7,610 nt of DNA from CANLBN01 sp047634655 (GTDB lineage Bacteria > Pseudomonadota > Gammaproteobacteria > Pseudomonadales > Cellvibrionaceae): positions 1-7,610 of the forward strand of contig JBLIHY010000100.1 in NCBI GenBank assembly GCA_047634655.1, read 5' to 3'. The notes beneath the pieces were generated by a model. The model did no database searches and was not told where the DNA came from. It saw nothing but the letters and a program-made list of their open reading frames with translations. Positions 1 to 5,142 of the stretch are shown piece by piece (within the stretch, counting starts at the first letter, position 1; each line of letters begins with the position of its first letter). The translations under genes were made by a program, and so were the position numbers.

Positions 1-156
1 TGTATGTATCACTAGATCTTGAATCACAAAATCTCGATAGCCTTTAAAGCGAGGGCCTAGCGGAATAGCGCTTTACGGTTGCGCGATAATCTCTTCATGA
101 ATCACCAGCGTCGCATTTTTAGAACGTTTGTAGGAACCTGGACACTTTTCAGTGTG
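1..156 (-). pseudogene. IS66-type transposase fragment, N-terminal part, interrupted by a stop
   Basis: The minus strand reads CPGSYKRSKNATLVIHEEII, then Q-P, a TAA stop (73-75), and in the same frame SAIPLGPRFKGYRDFVIQDL, running off the left edge. The basic KRSK stretch followed by an IHE segment and an R-F-K-G-Y-x-D-F-V-x-Q-D-L block is what I remember from the N-terminal region of IS66-like transposases; this is recognition from memory, not a search. The catalytic DDE part would lie left of the window. No start codon of its own is visible: the frame runs directly back into a different transposase fragment (157-372), so the true N-terminus has been lost. The in-frame TAA would end translation about 24 codons before the window edge. 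I am fairly sure it is transposase-derived and less sure of the exact family. Confidence 0.6.
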
Positions 157-372
157 GTTTGGCACGTTGTACACTGCCTTTGCCACAAAGGCACGGGCAA
201 TCGGTGTACGGTCTTTCTTGGGACGACCTGGATAACCACGAGTGCTGCGGATATACTCTTCAGGTCGACTCAATTCCAGCACGGCAATCAATTGTTGTTG
301 CTTTTCAGTGAGCGGACCAAAATCTTCCGACAGCCACGGAAAAAGATTGCGATAATGTCTCTCGAAGGTGAT
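157..372 (-). pseudogene. IS1182-like transposase, N-terminal remnant
   Basis: The frame opens right after a TGA (373-375) and reads ITFERHYRNLFPWLSEDFGP, then TEKQQQLIAVLELSRPEEY, then RGYPGRPKKDR and ARAFVAKAVYNVPN. The block G-R-P-x-K-x-R-x-x-x-A-R-A-F-V-A-K-A-V-Y-N is characteristic of the N-terminal region of IS1182-like DDE transposases, where it is normally followed by a leucine-rich helix and an L-R-R-x-C-G-W motif. Here the homology stops after VPN (about 157) and the frame passes into the second transposase fragment. No ATG precedes the conserved part: the frame begins behind a stop, and the first ATG in frame (291) is already inside the conserved region. Only about 70 codons of a gene usually several hundred codons long remain, so no functional protein is expected. 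Confidence 0.65.
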
Positions 373-575
373 TCATCTTCATGCTCTTTTTTATTTTGAT
401 TTAACACTCGGGATTTTAACAAAAAAGGGCAACTCTTTCATTTTTTCAGGCGCGTTATGTCTGGAAAATTAGCTCAACTGATTAATTTTGCAAGTTGCTC
501 AAGCGTTTTCTAAAAAATCGGTGATTATTACACTAAGTCTAACTTATTACGGACCATATAGTTTTTCATACCACC
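373..575. other. Non-coding spacer, AT-rich
   Basis: Between the transposase relic and the terminator of the small gene I see no open frame with a ribosome binding site, no tRNA-like fold and no obvious inverted repeat. It may contain the decayed flank of the insertion sequence. Low information. Confidence 0.4.
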
Positions 576-607
576 AAAAAAAACACTCTGCCAGGAAAGG
601 CAGAGTG
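576..607 (-). terminator. Rho-independent terminator of the 61-aa gene
   Basis: CACTCTGCC at 584-592 and GGCAGAGTG at 599-607 form a perfect 9-bp stem with a 6-nt loop. On the minus strand the stem is followed directly by eight T (A576-583 on plus). It lies 75 bp past the stop of the small minus-strand gene, in the right orientation to end its transcript. Confidence 0.9.
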
Positions 608-625
608 CATACTCATACTCATACT
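608..625. repeat. Three tandem copies of CATACT
   Basis: CATACT is repeated three times without change, directly beside the terminator stem and within the 3' untranslated region of the small gene. A short simple repeat; no function is claimed. Confidence 0.7.
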
Positions 626-681
626 CACTTTGAATTAACTTCGACAAAAATGACGAAAAATTAAGCCATAGAGCTCATTCT

Positions 682-867
682 TCAATCAAGACCCATCTCT
701 GCCAATAATCTCGCCAACTCAGCCGCCTTATGCGCTTTATTGAAGGCATCTTCAATCATAGGCTTAGCTTTTTTGGCAGGCATTTTCTCCAGATTAGCAA
801 TTTCACCATCAGTTAAAACACCGGACAAGTCAATACCAAGGGTGGTGGCAGCTTTTTTAAGATCCAT
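682..867 (-). CDS. Small hypothetical protein, 61 aa, helical
   Basis: I do not recognise this protein. It starts MDLKKAATTLGIDLSGVLTD and ends AELARLLAEMGLD. It has no signal peptide, no membrane segment and no cysteine. It is rich in Ala, Lys, Leu and acidic residues, and the stretch from residue 20 to the end looks like two amphipathic helices separated by the P-A-K-K-A-K-P segment (about 30-37). It is very probably expressed: AGAGGAAG stands just before the ATG, promoter-like hexamers lie at 953-981, and a perfect terminator follows at 576-607. It is monocistronic and sits alone between insertion-sequence debris and two broken genes, so it is either a recently acquired cargo gene or a selected survivor. 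Possible roles (small DNA- or protein-binding factor, antitoxin-like partner, peptide precursor) cannot be decided from sequence. Confidence 0.75.
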   Translation of the reverse strand: MDLKKAATTLGIDLSGVLTDGEIANLEKMPAKKAKPMIEDAFNKAHKAAELARLLAEMGLD

Positions 868-873
868 TTTTAC

Positions 874-880
874 TTCCTCT
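874..880 (-). promoter_or_regulatory. Strong Shine-Dalgarno site of the 61-aa gene
   Basis: On the minus strand AGAGGAAG is followed by TAAAA and the ATG at 867, giving about 7 nt between the AGGA core and the start. This fixes the start codon. The site directly abuts the 9-bp tandem repeat. Confidence 0.8.
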
Positions 881-914
881 TATTTATATTATTTATATTA
901 TTTATATTATTTAT
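880..914. repeat. 9-bp tandem repeat, nearly four copies, in the leader of the small gene
   Basis: On the plus strand TTATTTATA occurs three times exactly (880-888, 889-897, 898-906) and a fourth copy covers 907-914. The array is pure A/T and lies between the promoter-like sites and the ribosome binding site of the 61-aa gene. The number of copies could vary by slippage. Because the repeat is outside the coding frame, any effect would be on leader length or mRNA structure. Confidence 0.85.
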
Positions 915-952
915 TAATTTATCGCTACTAACGAAAAATTAACAACGTCAAT

Positions 953-981
953 ATCCTGCAACTTATTTTTGAAATTGTCAA
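953..981 (-). promoter_or_regulatory. Candidate sigma70 promoter of the 61-aa gene
   Basis: On the minus strand a perfect TTGACA (976-981) is followed after exactly 17 nt by CAGGAT (953-958), which matches the -10 consensus at only three positions. A second TTGACG follows shortly after. The position implies a leader of roughly 80 nt that includes the 9-bp repeats. The -35 is convincing, the -10 weak. Confidence 0.5.
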
Positions 982-1064
982 CAAGAAATTATTTTCTGCC
1001 GGTAACGCGCTAATCATCCAAAATAAGGTACCCGCAGTTTATTCTGAAAAGAGTTATAGGGCGT

Positions 1065-1308
1065 CAGAGCAATATAAAGGCCTGCCTTTTTTTGCGTCAA
1101 AGTTCGCCGCCAATTAAAGCGTCACGCTCTCAACATTGAGTTGCGCGGTGCTAAAAATAATGCTGAGATTAAAGTAGAATTAGTGCGCAAAGGTGGTCGA
1201 CACAAAGTGCCTTGTCTAAGAATAGAGAAATCTGATAATTCTGTGGGATGGCTCTACGAGCCCAACGATATTATCGCCTACCTGAAAAACCAGTTTAATC
1301 TGACATAG
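1065..1308 (+). pseudogene. Glutaredoxin, 5'-truncated and frameshifted at the active site
   Basis: From 1093 the plus strand reads CVKVRRQLKRHALNIELRGA, then KNNAEIKVELVRKGGRHKVP, then CLRIEKSDNSVGWLYEPNDI and IAYLKNQFNLT, stopping at TAG 1306-1308. The order (Cys of CPFC, R-R-x-L, N-I-E-L-R, the G-G-x-x-K-V-P-C-L cis-Pro loop, W-L-Y-E-x-x-D-I-I-x-Y-L) is that of a glutaredoxin of the GST N-terminal-like type, which would reduce disulfides or glutathione mixed disulfides in the cytoplasm. Upstream, Q-Y-K or K-A-C can be read only in other frames: the DNA AAAGGCCTGCC then T7 then GCGTC has extra bases compared with a plain CPFC coding sequence. The frame of the conserved part meets TAA at 1075-1077 and no start codon or ribosome binding site is visible. 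It is a pseudogene unless the T7 tract is misread and the missing N-terminus was overlooked. Confidence 0.8.
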
Positions 1309-1521
1309 ACACGCCGTAACTGGAGTCGCAAAGCCGATACGCCCCGGCACCAGCCCATCAATTGACCAGTTATCGATAGCCACGCGGACCAAACGTAGAG
1401 TCGGATGACCAACTGCCGCAGTCATCCGCCGCACCTGACGATTACGCCCCTCTGAAATCTGTAGTCGCAACCACTGTGTTGGAATATGCCTGCGCTCGCG
1501 GATCGGAGGATGACGCGGCCA
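1295..1521 (-). pseudogene. rluE: 23S rRNA pseudouridine synthase RluE, C-terminal remnant
   Basis: The minus strand reads WPRHPPIRERRHIPTQWLRL, then SEGRNRQVRRMTAAVGHPTL, then RLVRVAIDNWSIDGLVPG. The E-G-R-N-R-Q-V-R-R-M-T-A-A-V-G-H-P-T-L-R-L-x-R segment is the conserved C-terminal block of RsuA/RluE-type pseudouridine synthases, and the P-P-I-R-E-R lead-in matches RluE, which modifies U2457 of 23S rRNA. The S4-like part and the catalytic Asp region that should precede it are absent: upstream of 1521 similarity ends abruptly. After PG the usual Y-R ending appears only after a one-base shift (A-Y-R-L-C-D-S-S-Y, TAA at 1295-1297), consistent with one G lost from the run at 1342-1345. It converges on and overlaps the glutaredoxin remnant by 14 bp. 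RluE is not essential in E. coli; whether another copy exists elsewhere here is unknown. Confidence 0.8.
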
Positions 1522-1553
1522 CATCCAAGCTTGGGTTGAAAACAAAGACCTTT

Positions 1554-1570
1554 GGGGGTAGTAAACCCCC
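1554..1570. repeat. Short hairpin GGGGGT / ACCCCC
   Basis: GGGGGT (1554-1559) and ACCCCC (1565-1570) form a 6-bp G/C-rich stem with a 5-nt loop AGTAA. There is no T-tract on either side, so it is not a standard terminator. It lies 33 bp beyond the point where rluE similarity ends and could be the tip of a decayed repeat element. Confidence 0.5.
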
Positions 1571-1708
1571 AGCTGCTGTCAAAGATGTCGGCGATTGGCT
1601 TTGTTTTTCACCCCAAAAAACCTCACCGTAAACGCTTCGCCCATGGCGATGGTTTAGGCGGTACCATAAGGAATCACCATCGGTTTAAGCCCATCGGCAA
1701 TACCCTGA

Positions 1709-1740
1709 GAATCGATGGGGTCAGGAATCGATGGGGTCAG
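1709..1740. repeat. Perfect 16-bp tandem duplication GAATCGATGGGGTCAG
   Basis: Two identical copies follow one another (1709-1724 and 1725-1740), and the next bases are AGTCTTTGATT. Repeated ATGGGGTCAGA-type sequences are often seen beside REP-associated tyrosine transposases (IS200-like TnpA); that link is from memory and no such transposase is in the window. Confidence 0.75.
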
Positions 1741-1782
1741 AGTCTTTGATTTTGCTGATTGAGCTTGGCCTTAGCTCGGTAG

Positions 1783-1807
1783 GTTGGGTTGAGGAACGAA
1801 ACCCAAC
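1783..1807. repeat. REP-like palindrome GTTGGGTT / AACCCAAC
   Basis: GTTGGGTT (1783-1790) and AACCCAAC (1800-1807) form an 8-bp perfect stem with a 9-nt loop. The whole string TAGGTTGGGTT...AAACCCAACA resembles an intergenic palindrome family seen in many bacterial genomes. It lies 43 bp from the 16-bp tandem duplication. It is read here as a single repetitive extragenic element copy. Confidence 0.6.
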
Positions 1808-1954
1808 AGATATTGAGACTGTAAAAAAGCCTGTGAAGGGAAAGTTTCATCAACATTCAGCTTTCTAAAGGTTAGAAACAATAAGTCTTTAGTATAGGCT
1901 GGCCAACAGAGCAGTCGATCCTAAGAACCTGTCAGGCCCAGGACAACTCCACTG

Positions 1955-1983
1955 TGAAAAAGCCAAATTTGGCTAATTTTTTT
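1955..1983. terminator. Possible bidirectional terminator (AGCCAAATTTGGCT palindrome)
   Basis: AGCCAAATTTGGCT (1961-1974) is perfectly palindromic and can fold as a 5-bp stem with an AATT loop. It is followed by AA and seven T on the plus strand (1977-1983) and by TTTT on the minus strand (A1957-1960). It could end the transcript of the 199-aa gene reading leftward, although it is about 200 bp past that stop. The stem is short, so efficiency is uncertain. Confidence 0.45.
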
Positions 1984-2171
1984 GCGGTTTTTTGGTTAAA
2001 TAGGCTCATTATTCGCCTAAAATCCGCACTAAATGGGATCCTCAGCCATAAGGCATAAGAACTCCTCTCGCTGTAGAGAGCGGCTGACTTAGCCGTGTCA
2101 GTACACCCATTTTCTATCGAGCCAGCTCTCACGGGATGCTATATTGGCAAAGAAGTAATCTGGAATAACGG

Positions 2172-2771
2172 TTATTCTAATTTTGCATTTATACTTCTAT
2201 TGGATGAGCACCCCACACAAGAAAGCGTTAATCTCCCACCTTCCGCCAGTACAGTGAAAGACGCGGAGGAGTCCTCTTGTGGCAACCAGCAGTCATATCC
2301 TCCTGAGCTCTCTTCACTTGTACTTGCTGAGTATTCGATTTTCAACCAAAGACCTTGTGGTGTGGAGGTTCCGCAATTTGAGGGTGCATCTTCCTTGGTA
2401 TCGAATTTTGACTTACTGTAAACCGGAACCTTCGTTCCACTGCTCGATGAAGCTTGGACTTCTGTTTTCCAGAAGTCCTCATCACCGGTTAACCCTGACG
2501 ACTTGCTAAAAATAATGGTACAGCTCGAGCTTGCAGCGTTGAGCGTGAAAAATGAAGACACCGGCTCGTTGAAACATCGCAGATTCGTCAAATCAACGCG
2601 GGGCGCAAAAGGAGACATCACAGCACCTATCACTTTTGTCCAGCTTGGCGTGGCATTATCCATACCGGTCGAGCCATTATCTTGGGAGAGGCCCATACCC
2701 AGTGTGGCAAGGTATCCCAGAACAATCAGTACGGCACTGACAATTAATATACGTTTGTCTTTCTTAGTCAT
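2172..2771 (-). CDS. Membrane-anchored, Cys-rich extracytoplasmic protein, 199 aa, unrecognised
   Basis: I do not recognise the family. The start MTKKDKRILIVSAVLIVLGY is basic and then hydrophobic to about residue 28, a single membrane anchor (or uncleaved signal) with the rest outside the cytoplasm. The outer part is rich in Ser and Thr and has six cysteines (66, 84, 123, 141, 165, 168), all after the membrane segment, enough for three disulfides; the last two form a CVGC motif. Two pairs frame similar distances (66/84 and 123/141, both 18 apart), which may reflect a repeated or paired fold. The start is well supported: AAGGGGG stands 4 nt before the ATG. The gene lies downstream of the beta-barrel relic with a terminator-like hairpin between them, so it probably has its own promoter, not clearly visible. 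The coding sequence is intact, unlike its neighbours on both sides. Confidence 0.75.
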   Translation of the reverse strand: MTKKDKRILIVSAVLIVLGYLATLGMGLSQDNGSTGMDNATPSWTKVIGAVMSPFAPRVDLTNLRCFNEPVSSFFTLNAASSSCTIIFSKSSGLTGDEDFWKTEVQASSSSGTKVPVYSKSKFDTKEDAPSNCGTSTPQGLWLKIEYSASTSEESSGGYDCWLPQEDSSASFTVLAEGGRLTLSCVGCSSNRSINAKLE

Positions 2772-2855
2772 CTAACCCCCTTGCTTTAAACCCAGCCTAT
2801 CTGAGGAACCGGGGAAAACACTACTCTATCATTTACGGTTGGTATCATTTGTCAT

Positions 2856-2883
2856 AAAAATATGGCTTCCAGATGCCAAGCCA
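2856..2883 (-). terminator. Candidate terminator downstream of the beta-barrel relic
   Basis: On the minus strand TGGCTT, a 9-nt loop and AAGCCA (2863-2883) are followed by TATTTTT. The stem is 6 bp, so it is weaker than the terminator at 576-607. It separates the barrel pseudogene from the 199-aa gene. Confidence 0.4.
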
Positions 2884-3073
2884 CTTTTCACCGCCGATTT
2901 AACTCAGGCATCTTTCCACTGAGAAGCGCCTACTAATAGTAACAACATGATCCAGATCGATGCACATACGCTCCAAAAAATATTTCAACCAATATTCTTG
3001 TGCTTGAGTAGCCGGCGAGCATACCCTTGCTAAGAAAGGGAGATCAAACCGCACCAGCGTACCCTGAGACAAA
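2884..3073. other. Non-coding spacer downstream of the barrel gene
   Basis: No supported gene. On the minus strand one frame is open for 71 codons (3114 down to the TAA at 2899-2901) but has no ATG near its beginning, no ribosome binding site, and starts inside the barrel gene, so it is not called. Confidence 0.4.
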
Positions 3074-4127
3074 CTAAAATACCCAACGCAATCCGGCCGT
3101 ATAAAACTCCCGACTCAACTGGCCATCATCCAAAGAGCGTGTCCACGCCCAGAAAGGCCGAAAACCCCTCGGCGTAGGTCGCCGAAATCGATAGCGAAGC
3201 ATTAAAGTAATCACTCTCCATTTCACTACCAACAATACCAAATGGTTGATCAAGCACTTCCTCAAAGGCGGCACTCACAGAGGTTGGGTCGTCTTCATGA
3301 AGATAAACCCATTCCAATTCGAAGGCGAGAACAATCACCCCTTTTTTCAAATTAATGACACGGCCAACGCGAGCTCCCAGAGCCGTTTCCAGGGAATTAA
3401 TATTGTTTTGCTTTTCGACGATGAGGTTAGAACCAGGAGTTCCAGCTTCAGTGTAGCCATCAATCGTTGTGTCGGTGTAGTCCACTCGGCCATAACTACT
3501 GAATTCCCATTCTGAAGCGATCCAATCGTAACCCACGGTGGCCGCAGCGGAGAAAATAGTCACATCGGGATTAGCCTTTGCGGCATTGCCCTCCACGTCG
3601 CGCTCACTATCCAGACCTCAGAAGGAGTATGCTAGCAACCAGTCAAAATAGATGTTTTCAGAGGCGTAAAAGTTTCCGAAGGTTGATAAGCTGACTAACG
3701 ATATTTCCTGATCACCGAGCTTGGAATTAAAATCCGTTTCTTTTTCAGAAACATTCAAAGCGCCACCAGGCACCAGTCTGTCGGACATCAGATAGTCAAA
3801 GCCAAGCATTAAGTCGTAACCTGATGAGCCGAAACCGATGACCTCATCTTCGTCATCTTTATCGCCGTCCTCGACACTTACAACTATAAAAGAAGCAGCA
3901 CCACCGCCAGACGATGAATACTCGCCAGCGTCGCGCTTCTCCTCCACATGGTTTTGGACATCAGAAATTTGCTGCTCTGACATAGATTGCGTCAACTGAC
4001 TCGGGATAGCCATGGGAGAAACGGACTGTAATATTTGTTCATCTAAAGAACCCGAACACGTATAAAATGGCGACTTAAAAATCGCTATCCCCGCAGCAAG
4101 CTGACGGGGTATATGACCCGAAGAGAT
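3074..4127 (-). pseudogene. Autotransporter-type outer-membrane beta-barrel, disrupted
   Basis: Three pieces together give one C-terminal translocator-type barrel. The first (down to 3621) contains SLDEQILQSVSPMAIPSQLT, a linker rich in Ser, Gly and acidic residues, then SSGYDLMLGFDYLMSDRLVP and NIYFDWLLAYSF. The alternating aromatic pattern is that of barrel strands. The frame then hits TGA (3618-3620) and continues unchanged with GLDSERDVEGNAAKANPDVT and VTIFSAAATVGYDW through to FSAFLGVDTLFG, stopping at 3126. The missing last strand is in another frame: SLDDGQLSREFYTAGLRWVF, stop at 3074, ending in Phe as outer-membrane barrels do for assembly. One extra T near 3132-3134 explains this. 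At the 5' side the frame opens behind a TGA (4128-4130) without start codon or signal peptide. An intact gene would insert a barrel in the outer membrane; three independent lesions make it a pseudogene, unless the sequence is faulty. Confidence 0.75.
4077..4109 (-). terminator. Hairpin after the DUF4384 gene, possible terminator
   Basis: On the minus strand CCCCGTCAGCTTGCTGCGGGG folds into CCCCG/CGGGG plus CAGC/GCTG with one bulged T and a tiny loop. It is followed 7 nt later by TTTTT (A4077-4081 on plus). It lies about 105 bp past the DUF4384 stop. It also falls inside the open 5' extension of the barrel relic, which suggests that extension is not coding and that the barrel gene lost its real 5' end here. 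The delayed T-tract makes termination strength uncertain. Confidence 0.5.
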
Positions 4128-4214
4128 TCAAAAATATTTTGGTTTGGAACTTTTGTCTACTCTCTAGCGGTTTATGATACGCTCGCTAATGTCAACCATC
4201 TACTCTCCACCACT

Positions 4215-5042
4215 TCATTTGTGGTAAAACCAGCGGGTAACCACGAGATCGACGCTATCAATTTTAGCCAGGAAAGACGTTGGGATCACATCGTGTGTCT
4301 GGCCCACCTGATTTTGGACCCGAGTTGGCGAACCCGCTTCAATGGCAACGATTCCGCGAGAAGCAATTGTAGGGCTTTCCACCGGCTGATATTGCCGTAT
4401 CGGTGAACGCACCTGCAAACTGAACTTGTTCAACAGATTCTCGATATCCGGGCGGCGGACGCGCGAAGCCAGAAAATAAAAAGTCTCAACCCCACGGTAT
4501 TCGTCAAGCGCGTACCAGCGAGTACCCTCTGGAATCTGGATCGACTGCCCTGCGGAAATGGGGTTCTGAAAAGTGGACTCGGAGCTTGGAAAAACTGGAG
4601 TCACCCAACCGGTAGCATCAATGGCAACCACGTAAACGTAACAACGCTGATTGCTGCCGAAAGTGATTTTCATACGATCACTGTCCAGGAGGTTTTTTCT
4701 GCCATCGTATAGCACGGCGCCATCTTTGATCGGAATGGGTGGCGAGCCGTCTTTTAGTAAAGCAACATTGAGCTCCAAGGGTCTGGAACTTCCTATACTT
4801 GAAACAATGCTACTGGGCGCCTGGGGTTTTTTAAGTAACGTCAGCATTTCATCAATGGATGCCGCATAGGCTGATGAGTAATTACTTGTCGAAGCGATCA
4901 ACAGGTTTTTACCTAAATTAATTGCCGCAGGTATTACTGCTTCGCATGCCGTCAGCGTGAAGAAGAGCCCTAACGATAGCAACAGTAATTTGGCCGGTCT
5001 GAGCCAATGACGTCGATCCATTTTCTTAATACCTGTCTTCAT
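4215..5042 (-). CDS. DUF4384 domain lipoprotein, 275 aa
   Basis: The N-terminus has basic residues, a hydrophobic stretch LLLLSLGLFF and a lipobox L-T-A-C with Cys33, so it should be a lipoprotein anchored in the inner or outer membrane; the residue after Cys is Glu, not the Asp of classic inner-membrane retention. Residues about 115-195 fit DUF4384: a D-R-M-K-I-T-F segment, then CYVYVVAIDATGWVTPVFPS, then N-P-I-S-A-G-Q and W-Y-A-L-D-E-Y-R-G-V-E-T-F-Y-F. DUF4384 is commonly found in bacterial multidomain proteins, including caspase-like peptidases, and its biochemical role is unknown. The C-terminal 75 residues have no feature I recognise. The ATG at 5042 has no good ribosome binding site; Met8 (preceded by ACAGG) is an alternative that leaves the signal peptide intact. 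It follows the discoidin gene by 100 bp on the same strand without a terminator between, so co-transcription is likely. A hairpin follows at 4077-4109. Confidence 0.85.
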   Translation of the reverse strand: MKTGIKKMDRRHWLRPAKLLLLSLGLFFTLTACEAVIPAAINLGKNLLIASTSNYSSAYAASIDEMLTLLKKPQAPSSIVSSIGSSRPLELNVALLKDGSPPIPIKDGAVLYDGRKNLLDSDRMKITFGSNQRCYVYVVAIDATGWVTPVFPSSESTFQNPISAGQSIQIPEGTRWYALDEYRGVETFYFLASRVRRPDIENLLNKFSLQVRSPIRQYQPVESPTIASRGIVAIEAGSPTRVQNQVGQTHDVIPTSFLAKIDSVDLVVTRWFYHK

Positions 5043-5142
5043 ACGTAATTACTCGCTATTGCTTTTGCCTCTAACTCATTATCCCTGAAAAATCAAAGCC
5101 CTTTACATCATCATCGGGATTCGGAAAAGAGCCCGGATGCAT

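Larger units (their letters stand above)
1522..2162. other. Gene-free region with several palindromes and repeats
   Basis: No convincing coding sequence was found on either strand. Frames here are short, lack ribosome binding sites and have compositions I do not recognise. The region does contain a G/C-run hairpin (1554-1570), a 16-bp tandem duplication (1709-1740), a REP-like palindrome (1783-1807), an A/T-centred terminator-like palindrome (1955-1983) and small stem-loops at about 2073-2096. This density of dyads suggests remains of small mobile or repetitive elements that may have removed the 5' end of rluE. Confidence 0.5.

Noticed and set aside
608..914. CRISPR-like array from the CATACT and TTATTTATA repeats
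   Set aside because: Units are 6 and 9 bp, directly tandem and without spacers; these are simple sequence repeats.
1552..1749. 65-codon plus-strand frame over the rluE upstream region
   Set aside because: It runs through a hairpin and the 16-bp tandem duplication, has no good ribosome binding site and no recognisable motifs.
1783..1807. Integron attC-like site (GTTGGGT and ACCCAAC match the R' and R'' consensus forms)
   Set aside because: The two boxes are in the wrong order for attC (R'' should come first), there are no L boxes, and no integrase or cassette gene is nearby. A REP-like palindrome is the simpler reading.
1932..2132. 66-codon minus-strand frame ending FGFFTVELSWA
   Set aside because: No ribosome binding site, overlaps the palindrome at 1961-1974, composition unlike a folded protein, and no family recognised. 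It might be a worn mobile-element end but this cannot be supported.
2163..2177. Palindrome GAATAAC-G-GTTATTC at the end of the 199-aa gene as a terminator
   Set aside because: The stem is A/T-rich, overlaps the stop codon and has no T-tract, so it would be very weak.
2899..3114. 71-codon open minus-strand frame containing SLSQGTLVRFDLPFLARV
   Set aside because: Although protein-like in places, it begins inside the barrel relic, has no ATG near its beginning and no ribosome binding site, and no family could be named.
3618..3620. Selenocysteine or programmed read-through at the in-frame TGA of the barrel gene
   Set aside because: Barrel proteins are not known selenoproteins, and the same gene has a second lesion (frameshift near 3132) and no start codon, so decay is the better explanation.
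4159..4184. TTGACA followed by ATAAAC on the minus strand as a promoter for the barrel relic
   Set aside because: The spacing is only about 14 bp and no acceptable -10 lies at 16-18 bp.
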